NCBI GenBank assembly: GCA_947445425.1
Contig: CANFFA010000012.1
Span: 1-15,724, forward strand
DNA length: 15,724 nt
Source of the DNA: Paludibacteraceae bacterium
Lineage (GTDB): Bacteria > Bacteroidota > Bacteroidia > Bacteroidales > Paludibacteraceae
Reading direction: 5' to 3'
Position numbers and translations under genes: made by a program. Positions 1 through 6,032 of the stretch are shown piece after piece; position 1 is the stretch's first letter; each line of letters starts with the position of its first letter. The notes beneath the pieces are model-generated. The model ran no database searches. It had not been told where the DNA came from and was given only the letters and a program-made list of their open reading frames with translations.

Positions 1-1
1 A

Positions 2-670
2 AAAAGTGATGGGAAAGTGAATATCAAATTGGGTAGCACAGAAATAAAATCTCAAAGTTCAGAAGCTGGAACTGGCTATTTTAAACAGACCATTCAAACT
101 GCTGAAATTCAATCAATTATGGGCAAAATGACCATCTCAAATCAAATTCAGTCTACAAACTCTAAAAAAAATAGTTCAATTGGATGGGGAGCTATGTATT
201 GGCAGTACTACCAAAGCTTAGAAAAAATAACGCAACAAAATGGTTCATTGAGTGTTAGTAAGAAACTATACCTAGAAAAAAGGAACAATCAAGGAAAACA
301 ACTTGTACCAATTGAACAAGCCATAATCAAAAAAGGGGATAAAATTATCACGCGCTTGGTGATTACAACCGACCGTGCACTCGAGTTTGTAGCCCTAAAA
401 GATTTGAGAGCTGCTTGTTTCGAACCAGTAGAACAAATTTCTGGCTGCTTTTGGAAAGAGGGCGTTTCTTACTATAAAACATCTAAAGATGCCTCAACAC
501 AATTTTTCTTTTCCTATTTACCGAAAGGAACTTATGTCTTTGAATATGAACTCTGGGCAAATTCCGCAGGAAATTTCGCAAGTGGAATGGCCACCCTACA
601 ATGTCTCTATGCACCAGAATTCATTAGTCATTCTGGTGGGGAGAGGGTCATCATTTCAAACCCCAAATAG
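2..670 (+). CDS. alpha-2-macroglobulin family protein, C-terminal end (5' truncated by window edge)
   Basis: The frame is open to the left edge of the window. The only in-window initiator is a GTG at 17, and it lies inside coding sequence, so this is the tail of a larger gene. The 222 visible residues match, from memory, the extreme C-terminus of the very large (about 1,800-2,000 aa) Bacteroidota alpha-2-macroglobulin/MG2-domain proteins. Signature stretches are WGAMYWQYYQSLEKI, the segment around ITTDRALEFVALKDLRAA, the following FEPVEQISG, the KDAS-FFF-YLPKGTYVFEYEL segment, and QCLYAPEFISHSGG near the end. These proteins are envelope-associated and thought to trap or inhibit proteases, as with bacterial YfhM. 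The thioester/bait part, if there is one, would lie outside the window. I see no hairpin terminator after the TAG stop. Family assignment is fairly secure; the physiological role is inference. Confidence 0.8.
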   Translation, partial: KSDGKVNIKLGSTEIKSQSSEAGTGYFKQTIQTAEIQSIMGKMTISNQIQSTNSKKNSSIGWGAMYWQYYQSLEKITQQNGSLSVSKKLYLEKRNNQGKQLVPIEQAIIKKGDKIITRLVITTDRALEFVALKDLRAACFEPVEQISGCFWKEGVSYYKTSKDASTQFFFSYLPKGTYVFEYELWANSAGNFASGMATLQCLYAPEFISHSGGERVIISNPK

Positions 671-686
671 CTTAAAAAGAAAAAAC

Positions 687-717
687 TTGTATATCCGCAT
701 GATAAACCGTATTTTTG
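687..717 (+). promoter_or_regulatory. candidate Bacteroidota sigma-A promoter for the oxidoreductase gene
   Basis: TATTTTTG at 710-717 fits the Bacteroidota -7 consensus TAnnTTTG. CTTG ending at 689 lies 20 nt upstream, as expected for the -33 element. The predicted transcript would start near 725, leaving a leader of about 80 nt before the ATG at 807. The 10-bp palindrome TTTTGCAAAA (713-722) overlaps the -7 element and could be an operator or chance. Confidence 0.45.
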
Positions 718-806
718 CAAAATATTAATGTGAGAAAACCATAAGAAAGCTCAAACCGATTCAAATCAACGTATCGATATAAATTCAAACCAAACAATAA
801 AATATC

Positions 807-1826
807 ATGATTAAATTTGTAGTAATAGGACAAGGACATATCGGAAAAAGACATGCGGAGATGATTCGAACCAATCCGGAATCTAAATTGGTAGCCGTAT
901 GTGATGTATTGCCCAAAGAACAAATTGGGTTGGCAAATATTGAAGAACCCTATTTTACAAATATCGATGAACTATTGGCATCAGACTTAGAATTTGACGT
1001 AGTCAATATCTGTACACCCAATGGTTTTCACGCCGAATACGCCATTAAATCTCTACAAGCAAAAAAGCATGTGGTATTGGAAAAACCAATTGCATTAACT
1101 AAAACAGATGCAGAATTGATTCTTTTCAAATCATTGGAGATGTCTCACCATGTATTTTGTGTAATGCAAAATCGTTATTCACCGCCATCGGTTTGGTTAA
1201 AAGAATTGGCAGACAGCCAAAGTTTGGGTGATATATTCATGGTGAAATTGGATTGTTATTGGAATCGTGACGACCGCTATTATAAAAAAGGCAACTGGCA
1301 CGGTGATGCTAAATTGGATGGTGGAACATTATTCACCCAATTTTCACACTTTATTGACATCATGTATTGGTTGTTTGGCGATATTAAAAACATTCGCGGA
1401 AACTTTGCTGATTTCAGTCACAAAACTTTAACGGATTTTGAGGACAGTGGCGTAGTAACCTTCGATTTCATAAATGGAGGGATGGGTTGTTTGAATTATT
1501 CTACTGCCGTTTGGGATACCAACTTGGAAAGTAGTATCACAATTATTGGCTCAAAAGGTACAGTTAAAGTTGCAGGTCAATACATGAACGAGGTAAGCTA
1601 TTGCCACATTAAGGACTACGATATGCCAGAATTAGCTGCCTCCAATCCACCAAATGATTACGGATTATACAAAGGTTCTGCTCAGAACCACCACTATGTA
1701 ATTGAAAACGTGGTTGAAAAACTGAAAGAAAGAGGTAGTATCACCACCAATGTATTGGAAGGCTTAAAAGTCGTGGATATTATTGAGAGAATTTACAATG
1801 TGCGGGATGCACAGTGGAAGAAATAA
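807..1826 (+). CDS. Gfo/Idh/MocA family NAD(P)-dependent sugar oxidoreductase
   Basis: This 339-aa protein has the usual two-domain layout. An N-terminal Rossmann fold carries the dinucleotide loop GQGHIGKRH (residues 8-16), CTPNGFHAE (69-77) and the family hallmark EKPIAL (92-97). The C-terminal alpha/beta domain contains QNRYSPP (121-127) and the DGG-x7-H-x2-D segment (171-184), with His181 in the usual catalytic position. It probably oxidises or reduces a sugar hydroxyl using NAD(P). The NRYSPP and DGG segments recall the WlbA/WbpB UDP-GlcNAc-3-dehydrogenase branch, but no polysaccharide genes are nearby, so the substrate stays open. The ATG start has an A-rich upstream context. A DUF4293 gene follows 27 nt downstream with no terminator between, so the two are probably co-transcribed. 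Confidence 0.85.
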   Translation: MIKFVVIGQGHIGKRHAEMIRTNPESKLVAVCDVLPKEQIGLANIEEPYFTNIDELLASDLEFDVVNICTPNGFHAEYAIKSLQAKKHVVLEKPIALTKTDAELILFKSLEMSHHVFCVMQNRYSPPSVWLKELADSQSLGDIFMVKLDCYWNRDDRYYKKGNWHGDAKLDGGTLFTQFSHFIDIMYWLFGDIKNIRGNFADFSHKTLTDFEDSGVVTFDFINGGMGCLNYSTAVWDTNLESSITIIGSKGTVKVAGQYMNEVSYCHIKDYDMPELAASNPPNDYGLYKGSAQNHHYVIENVVEKLKERGSITTNVLEGLKVVDIIERIYNVRDAQWKK

Positions 1827-1853
1827 TTAGTCACATCGTCAAAACAACTGAAT

Positions 1854-2321
1854 ATGATTCAAAGAATTCAAACAGTTTATTTATTAATCATTGTATTGCT
1901 ATCTGGCTTTACGATATTCTTGCCACTAGCCGATTTATTGAATACTTCAGAAGGCTTGACTTACCTTGTTAATCTGAAAGGAATTTACTTAATACAAGGA
2001 GCTGAAAACATTTACCAATCAAGTGTGTGGAGCTTATCCATGCTAACAATATTAATTCCAGTTTTATCAATTGTTACTATTTTTTCCTACAAAAATAGAG
2101 TTAAACAAATCCGATTATCAGTCATTAATATGTTAGTAATGATAGGATTCTATGTTTTGTTATTCCTCTATCTCTGGCTTGGAAGCAAAAATCTTAATGC
2201 AGATTGGCACCTTCGAACAGTCTGTATTTTACCACTTATCAATATTATTTTAAATTACTTGGCAATTGGTGCCATTGGTAAAGATGAAGCATTGGTAAAA
2301 TCCCTGGATAGAATACGCTAG
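1854..2321 (+). CDS. DUF4293 family integral membrane protein
   Basis: A 155-aa protein with four predicted membrane spans (about residues 8-26, 57-78, 89-109 and 121-141). The opening MIQRIQTVYLL and the ending KDEALVKSLDRIR are the ends I associate with Bacteroidota DUF4293 proteins, whose function is unknown. It is the second gene of a pair, 27 nt after the oxidoreductase, and is closed by a strong terminator at 2350-2383. Its length is normal for the family and nothing appears broken. No catalytic motif is visible. A structural or accessory role in the inner membrane is all that can be inferred. Confidence 0.75.
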   Translation: MIQRIQTVYLLIIVLLSGFTIFLPLADLLNTSEGLTYLVNLKGIYLIQGAENIYQSSVWSLSMLTILIPVLSIVTIFSYKNRVKQIRLSVINMLVMIGFYVLLFLYLWLGSKNLNADWHLRTVCILPLINIILNYLAIGAIGKDEALVKSLDRIR

Positions 2322-2349
2322 TTTTTAGACTTTCAACTATAAATAATTT

Positions 2350-2383
2350 AAAGACGTCTTTGTTAACAAAGGCGTCTTTTTTT
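2350..2383 (+). terminator. intrinsic terminator after the DUF4293 gene
   Basis: A 13-bp stem (2350-2362 with 2367-2379, one G-U pair) closed by a TTAA loop leads into a run of seven T (2377-2383). It ends the oxidoreductase/DUF4293 transcript just before the methionine sulfoxide reductase gene. Confidence 0.85.
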
Positions 2384-2439
2384 GTGCAAGATTTCGAACA
2401 ATCAATTACATGGGATTGTTTATTTCTAAAATACAAACA

Positions 2440-3387
2440 ATGAAATCAAAAATCAGTTTTAAGCTCATAGTGCTTCTCTTAATTTTAAGTCAGAGTGCTT
2501 GTAATCAAACGCATACAAAAACAAATACAATTACAACAATGAAATACAATAGTCTAACACCAGAAGAACAGTATGTAATATTAAACAAAGGCACTGAACG
2601 TCCCTTTACAGGAGAGTATGTAAACACCAAATCAACAGGCACCTATGTCTGTAGACAATGCGATGCACCACTTTACAATTCTAAAGACAAGTTTGAATCA
2701 CATTGTGGTTGGCCAAGTTTTGATGATGAAATAGCAGGTGCCGTTAGACATTTACCGGACGCCGATGGAAGTAGAACAGAAATTGTTTGTAACAGATGTG
2801 GTGGTCATTTAGGCCATGTATTTACAGGAGAAGGATATACAAAAAAAGACACAAGACATTGTGTTAATTCTATCTCTATAAAGTTTATCCCAAGTAAAGA
2901 AGCGGTAGTAGAAAAAGCCTATTTTGCTTCTGGTTGCTTCTGGGGAACAGAATACCATTTCATGAAAGCCAAGGGGGTACTAAAAACTGCAGTGGGTTAT
3001 ATGGGTGGAAAAACGGAAAATCCAACGTATAGACAAGTATGTACTGGTGAAACGGGTCATGCAGAAGCGACAGCAGTAGAATTTGACCCGACAAAAACAA
3101 CTTATGAGGAGATGGTGAAACTATTTTTCGAAACACATGATTTCACACAAGTAAATGGTCAAGGTCCAGACATCGGTAATCAGTACCGATCAGTCATTTT
3201 TTACACTTCTGAAGAACAAAAAACAATTGCCGAAAAGTACTTTTCCATTTTAGCACAAAAGGGCTTCAAGGTAGCCACACATTTGGAGAGAGCACCCATT
3301 TTTTGGAAAGCTGAGGATTATCATCAAGCTTATTACAATAAGAAAAATGGATCTCCTTATTGTCATATATACCGTAAAATCTTCTGA
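2440..3387 (+). CDS. bifunctional methionine sulfoxide reductase lipoprotein (MsrB-MsrA fusion)
   Basis: Repairs both R- and S-methionine sulfoxide. Numbering is from the ATG at 2440 (315 aa). Residues 1-20 form a lipoprotein signal ending SQSA before Cys21. MsrB comes first (about 38-150): zinc ligands CRQC (71/74) and CNRC (117/120), likely resolving Cys89 in CGWPSF, and catalytic Cys141 in HCVNS. MsrA follows (about 158-315): catalytic Cys166 in GCFWG, the GYMGG loop, and a late Cys308. I chose 2440 over the in-frame ATG at 2410 because it gives a clean signal peptide with an A-rich leader. A third ATG at 2539 would give a cytosolic form. The likely location is the periplasmic face of a membrane, for repair of envelope proteins. 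B-before-A is one of the two known fusion orders. The catalytic call is strong; the anchoring rests on the relaxed lipobox. Confidence 0.92.
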   Translation: MKSKISFKLIVLLLILSQSACNQTHTKTNTITTMKYNSLTPEEQYVILNKGTERPFTGEYVNTKSTGTYVCRQCDAPLYNSKDKFESHCGWPSFDDEIAGAVRHLPDADGSRTEIVCNRCGGHLGHVFTGEGYTKKDTRHCVNSISIKFIPSKEAVVEKAYFASGCFWGTEYHFMKAKGVLKTAVGYMGGKTENPTYRQVCTGETGHAEATAVEFDPTKTTYEEMVKLFFETHDFTQVNGQGPDIGNQYRSVIFYTSEEQKTIAEKYFSILAQKGFKVATHLERAPIFWKAEDYHQAYYNKKNGSPYCHIYRKIF

Positions 3388-3391
3388 TTAG

Positions 3392-3481
3392 TGATTAACG
3401 TTTAACGTTTAGTGTTTAATGATTAATCCTTCGCCACCACGAAACTTTAATCATTAAACACTAAACGTTAAACGTTAATCA
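3392..3481. repeat. 35-bp perfect inverted repeat (long intergenic palindrome)
   Basis: Arms 3392-3426 and 3447-3481 are perfect reverse complements over 35 bp, with a 20-nt loop that contains its own small stem (TTCG 3430-3433 with CGAA 3440-3443). Each arm is built from degenerate 7-nt units related to GTTTAAC. It fills the space between two convergent genes and abuts the TraB-like stop codon at 3482. No T-tract follows either side, so it is not a textbook intrinsic terminator, although it may still stop or stabilise both converging transcripts. Confidence 0.85.
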
Positions 3482-4354
3482 TTACTTACTGACAGCAGCC
3501 ACCTTAAACCCTGCTTTTTGTAACAATTTCACCACCCCCTTATCACCACCTAAATGCAATGCTCCAACAGCAATAAAACAGCCTGAGGCTTGCATTTGGG
3601 CAGGTAATTTATTCAACCATTCCGCATTTCTATCATCCACAATCTTGGTATATTCTGCTTCAGTAAGCTGAGAAAAATCTCCTGATTTTTTAGCATGCAA
3701 CACCATCTCATCAATTGCACCAGTCCTATAAAGTTTGTTGAGATGCAGCATTTCATTTAAAGCAGTCTCCTTTTGATTTATAGAGGCCACCAATAAATTG
3801 GCTTGCCTTTGAAGCGTTCCATTCTCAAACAGTAAAGCAATTTGTTGCTGAATGGTTTCAAGACCAAGCATTTTCTTACCCTTTTCACTTCCTACCAATT
3901 GAAAATAAGAATCTGATTTTATATCATCCGAAAAGCCTGTCAATTGTTTGTATATCTCCATCTCATACAATGTAAGTATCAAAGACGGATTTAAGATGGA
4001 TAAATCACTTAAGCCCATTTTCAAAACCCTCTTTAACTCTGCATCTACCAACTGATAATCCTGCTCATCCAACAAATCCTTCATTTTAATATGATTGGGC
4101 ATAACAGCAGCCTTTTGCATTGTTGCAGTAGCATCCAAATCACTCAGAATCATCTCACCAATAATCATTTCGCTAGCATTGAAAGCTTTGTACAAACCAG
4201 GTACGCTATCTAAAAAAGAAATCGGTATTAGATGATGTGTTCCAAACAAATAAGAAGGCTGCTTCAAACCATTTCCAGAAATTCGCCACAAGAGTTGAGC
4301 CATTGCGGGATACGCTATAAGAGCTAAAATCAGTATAAAGAGGGATTTTTTCAT
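3482..4354 (-). CDS. TraB/GumN family protein, secreted
   Basis: A 290-aa protein from the ATG at 4354. The frame can be extended to a TTG at 4396, but that would overlap the preceding stop and spoil the signal peptide. Residues 1-20 (MKKSLFILI... ending AMAQ) look like a Sec signal. The family landmarks are YLFGTHHL (35-42), GLET followed by QQQ (164-171), the DRNAEW segment (241-246) and VGALHLGGDKG near the end (263-273). TraB/GumN proteins share a fold related to the Tiki/erythromycin-esterase-like metalloprotease group, with conserved GxxH and late H motifs. A periplasmic hydrolase is possible but unproven for this branch. It follows the nitrilase gene by 38 nt, probably in one operon. 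Family call good, function open. Confidence 0.8.
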   Translation of the reverse strand: MKKSLFILILALIAYPAMAQLLWRISGNGLKQPSYLFGTHHLIPISFLDSVPGLYKAFNASEMIIGEMILSDLDATATMQKAAVMPNHIKMKDLLDEQDYQLVDAELKRVLKMGLSDLSILNPSLILTLYEMEIYKQLTGFSDDIKSDSYFQLVGSEKGKKMLGLETIQQQIALLFENGTLQRQANLLVASINQKETALNEMLHLNKLYRTGAIDEMVLHAKKSGDFSQLTEAEYTKIVDDRNAEWLNKLPAQMQASGCFIAVGALHLGGDKGVVKLLQKAGFKVAAVSK

Positions 4355-4362
4355 GCTTAAAT

Positions 4363-4391
4363 TAATATGCCAATTAAATAATATGCCAATT
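4363..4391. repeat. 13-nt direct repeat between the nitrilase and TraB-like genes
   Basis: TAATATGCCAATT occurs exactly twice, at 4363-4375 and 4379-4391, with a 16-nt period. It fills most of the 38-nt intercistronic gap upstream of the TraB-like start. It could be a small duplication or a paired binding site; no function can be assigned. Confidence 0.6.
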
Positions 4392-4392
4392 T

Positions 4393-5166
4393 TCAAATCT
4401 TCAAATCAAACGCATCAGCATCTTTCCATACTGAAAATTTTGAACGATAGTGTTCTAATTTTTCAATTGAAAGTTCAGCAGTTTGAAGATCCGTTTCATT
4501 TTCAGAAAAAGTAACTAACTCTTTCGCTTGAGCATCGAGCATTATAGAATGACCTGAATAATGAATATCAGCCCCATCTACCCCCACCCTATTGACACCA
4601 CAAACATAGACCTGATTTTCCAAAGCACGAGCCTTAAGAAGTATATCCCAATCTGCAATTCGTCGATGTGGAAAATTGGCCACACAAATCAACAAATCAT
4701 AGGCATTGTTCACATTGCGGGTCCAAACTGGGAAACGAATATCGTAACAGACTATCACCCGAATCTTAAAACCTTTATAATTGACCAACAAAGACTTATC
4801 ACCGGCCGTAAAGAGTTTATCCTCACCACCCAAACTAAAAAGATGCCGTTTATCAGCAGTTTGGACCTCCCCAGTTGGGAAAACAAAAAAGCTACGGTTA
4901 TAAATCTTATTTTGCTCAGTAGCAATAAAACTTCCAGTAATGGCCAATTGATATTGTATCGCCCAAAGCTTTAACTGCATCACTGTCTCACCCTCTATCG
5001 TTTCAGCCAGATCCAATTGATCAGTACAAAAGCCAGTAGTAAACATTTCAGGCAATACAACTAAATCTGTCAATCCTGCCAAAGATTTTAGATGCCTACC
5101 AAACTTTTCTATATTCGCAGCCTTATCGGCCCATGTTATGCTTTCTTGAACAAGGCTAATTCGCAT
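4393..5166 (-). CDS. carbon-nitrogen hydrolase, YafV/Nit2-like omega-amidase
   Basis: This 257-aa nitrilase-superfamily enzyme has the full Glu-Lys-Cys triad: Glu40 in LPEMFTTGF, Lys106 in DKRHLFSLGGE and Cys140 in VCYDIRFP. It also has the downstream RALENQVYV segment (180-188) and GHSIMLD (205-211). The LPEMFTTGF and CYDIRFPVW versions are typical of the YafV/NIT2 omega-amidases, which hydrolyse 2-oxoglutaramate or 2-oxosuccinamate to the 2-oxo acid and ammonia in the cytosol as metabolite repair. Length is normal for the family and there is no signal peptide. It is first in a minus-strand pair with the TraB-like gene. A candidate promoter with a CAAAAATA (-7 on the minus strand) lies at 5255-5262. 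Superfamily certain, exact substrate inferred from motif resemblance. Confidence 0.88.
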   Translation of the reverse strand: MRISLVQESITWADKAANIEKFGRHLKSLAGLTDLVVLPEMFTTGFCTDQLDLAETIEGETVMQLKLWAIQYQLAITGSFIATEQNKIYNRSFFVFPTGEVQTADKRHLFSLGGEDKLFTAGDKSLLVNYKGFKIRVIVCYDIRFPVWTRNVNNAYDLLICVANFPHRRIADWDILLKARALENQVYVCGVNRVGVDGADIHYSGHSIMLDAQAKELVTFSENETDLQTAELSIEKLEHYRSKFSVWKDADAFDLKI

Positions 5167-5200
5167 GTCTAATCAATTAAAATTTACAATAAATACTTGT

Positions 5201-5226
5201 GAAACGCTTTCTGTAAAAAGCATTTC
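5201..5226 (-). other. imperfect hairpin in the nitrilase leader
   Basis: GAAACGCTTT (5201-5210) pairs with AAAGCATTTC (5217-5226) with one mismatch and a 6-nt loop, inside the predicted 5' leader of the minus-strand nitrilase transcript. It matches no riboswitch class I recognise and could be chance in AT-rich DNA. Confidence 0.3.
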
Positions 5227-5254
5227 AGAATTTAGCTGGTTACCATATCTCTCA

Positions 5255-5288
5255 CAAAAATAAGCAAATAAAGGCTAGCCACCTAAAA
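5255..5288 (-). promoter_or_regulatory. candidate promoter for the nitrilase/TraB-like pair
   Basis: On the minus strand TATTTTTG (plus 5255-5262) matches TAnnTTTG. A TTT (plus 5286-5288) lies 23 nt upstream, at the long end of the accepted -33 spacing. The predicted leader is about 80 nt. Confidence 0.35.
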
Positions 5289-5345
5289 CCATTTACAGTC
5301 ATTCACTTTTTAACACATTTACGATATACAGTCAAAAAAATTAAC

Positions 5346-5353
5346 TATATTTG
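5346..5353 (+). promoter_or_regulatory. candidate -7 element for the DUF4492 gene
   Basis: TATATTTG matches TAnnTTTG and lies 66 nt before the ATG at 5420. The best -33 candidate, TTTA at 5318-5321, is 24 nt away, slightly too far, so the call is weak. Confidence 0.35.
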
Positions 5354-5419
5354 CGATAATTTTATGGAAGCCAAATTAAAAGCAACTATACAATTGAAAC
5401 CATACCAACCCCACTATTC

Positions 5420-5644
5420 ATGGCGATTCTAGGTTTTATAAAAAGAGTTTATAATTTTTACAGTGAAGGTTTCAAGCAAATGACTGTTGGAAAAACACTC
5501 TGGATGATTGTTCTTTTAAAACTTTTTATAATGTTTGCCATCCTAAAAGTATTCTTTTTCCCCAACATATTAAACACGAATTATAATAACGAAGAAAGTA
5601 AGGCAAATCATGTCCGTTTGGAATTAATAAAGAAGCATGACTGA
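5420..5644 (+). CDS. DUF4492 small membrane protein, cytochrome bd-associated
   Basis: A 74-aa protein with one strong transmembrane helix (about residues 27-50) after an amphipathic N-terminus (FIKRVYNFYSEGFKQMTVGK) and a charged C-terminal tail. The pattern of a YNFY-EGF-MTVGK start, a LKLFIMFAILK helix and a FFFPNIL end is what I recall for Bacteroidota DUF4492. That family is usually encoded immediately upstream of cydA. Here cydA lies in the same direction but 388 nt downstream, behind an inverted repeat and its own candidate promoter. The size, single span and linkage resemble the small bd-oxidase subunits CydX/CydH, so an accessory or assembly role for the oxidase is a reasonable inference, not shown. 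The ATG start is preceded by an AT-rich leader. Confidence 0.75.
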   Translation: MAILGFIKRVYNFYSEGFKQMTVGKTLWMIVLLKLFIMFAILKVFFFPNILNTNYNNEESKANHVRLELIKKHD

Positions 5645-5689
5645 TGTAAAAACCATCAATTTAGTACCTAGTGAGATATAAACGACACT

Positions 5690-5886
5690 GTTTTTTTGAA
5701 CGCAAATGACACAAAAAACGCAAATAACCGCAAATAACCTAATTGAGTTTGCAGTCACTTAATTGTATTTTACAGGATAATTATGAATTCATTAGCTGAT
5801 TAACAAAATTGCTCAAACGAATTAGTTCTGTGTTTTATCTATTGTGTTCATTGGCGTTTTTTTGTGTCTTTTGCGTTCATAAAAAC
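5690..5886. repeat. long imperfect inverted repeat in the DUF4492-cydA spacer (possible non-coding mobile element)
   Basis: The 388-nt spacer 5645-6032 holds no convincing gene. Arms of 32 and 33 nt (5690-5721 and 5854-5886) are reverse complements with two mismatches and one single-base indel, separated by 132 nt. The left arm runs into a tandem repeat: CGCAAATAAC twice at 5719-5738, with a degenerate copy, CGCAAATGAC, at 5701-5710. The layout suggests a MITE-like or other palindromic intergenic element. I could not identify target-site duplications. Confidence 0.6.
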
Positions 5887-5978
5887 TTGCGTTCTACAGC
5901 AAACTTAGTATTTTTAGGTACATTTCTAAATTGTCGATTATTTTCGTGCACCTACTTATCATCCATATACAGAAAACA

Positions 5979-5986
5979 TATATTTG
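5979..5986 (+). promoter_or_regulatory. candidate -7 element for cydA
   Basis: TATATTTG at 5979-5986 is an exact TAnnTTTG match and would start a transcript near 5993, about 40 nt before the cydA ATG. The -33 region is poor (TTAT near 5956-5959), so an activator or a different start is possible. Confidence 0.4.
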
Positions 5987-6032
5987 AAATCAGTATTTTC
6001 AAAACCATTCAATATAATTTAATTCAACAAAA

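Noticed and set aside
17..670. Separate 217-aa gene starting at GTG 17
   Set aside because: The frame is open to base 2 and the sequence matches the C-terminus of a much larger protein, so this is not a true start.
2410..2439. ATG at 2410 as the start of the MsrB-MsrA lipoprotein
   Set aside because: It adds ten residues (MGLFISKIQT) ahead of a standard lipoprotein signal. The ATG at 2440 has the better A-rich leader and signal layout.
3388..3481. CRISPR-like or tandem repeat array because of the repeated GTTTAAC units
   Set aside because: The units are degenerate 7-mers without spacers and are explained by one large inverted repeat.
4355..4396. TTG start at 4396 for the TraB-like protein
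   Set aside because: It would overlap the nitrilase stop and add 14 residues before a clean Sec signal peptide that begins at the ATG at 4354.
5690..5886. Insertion sequence with transposase in the DUF4492-cydA gap
   Set aside because: The 132 nt between the arms are too short for a transposase and no frame shows one. At most it is a non-autonomous element.
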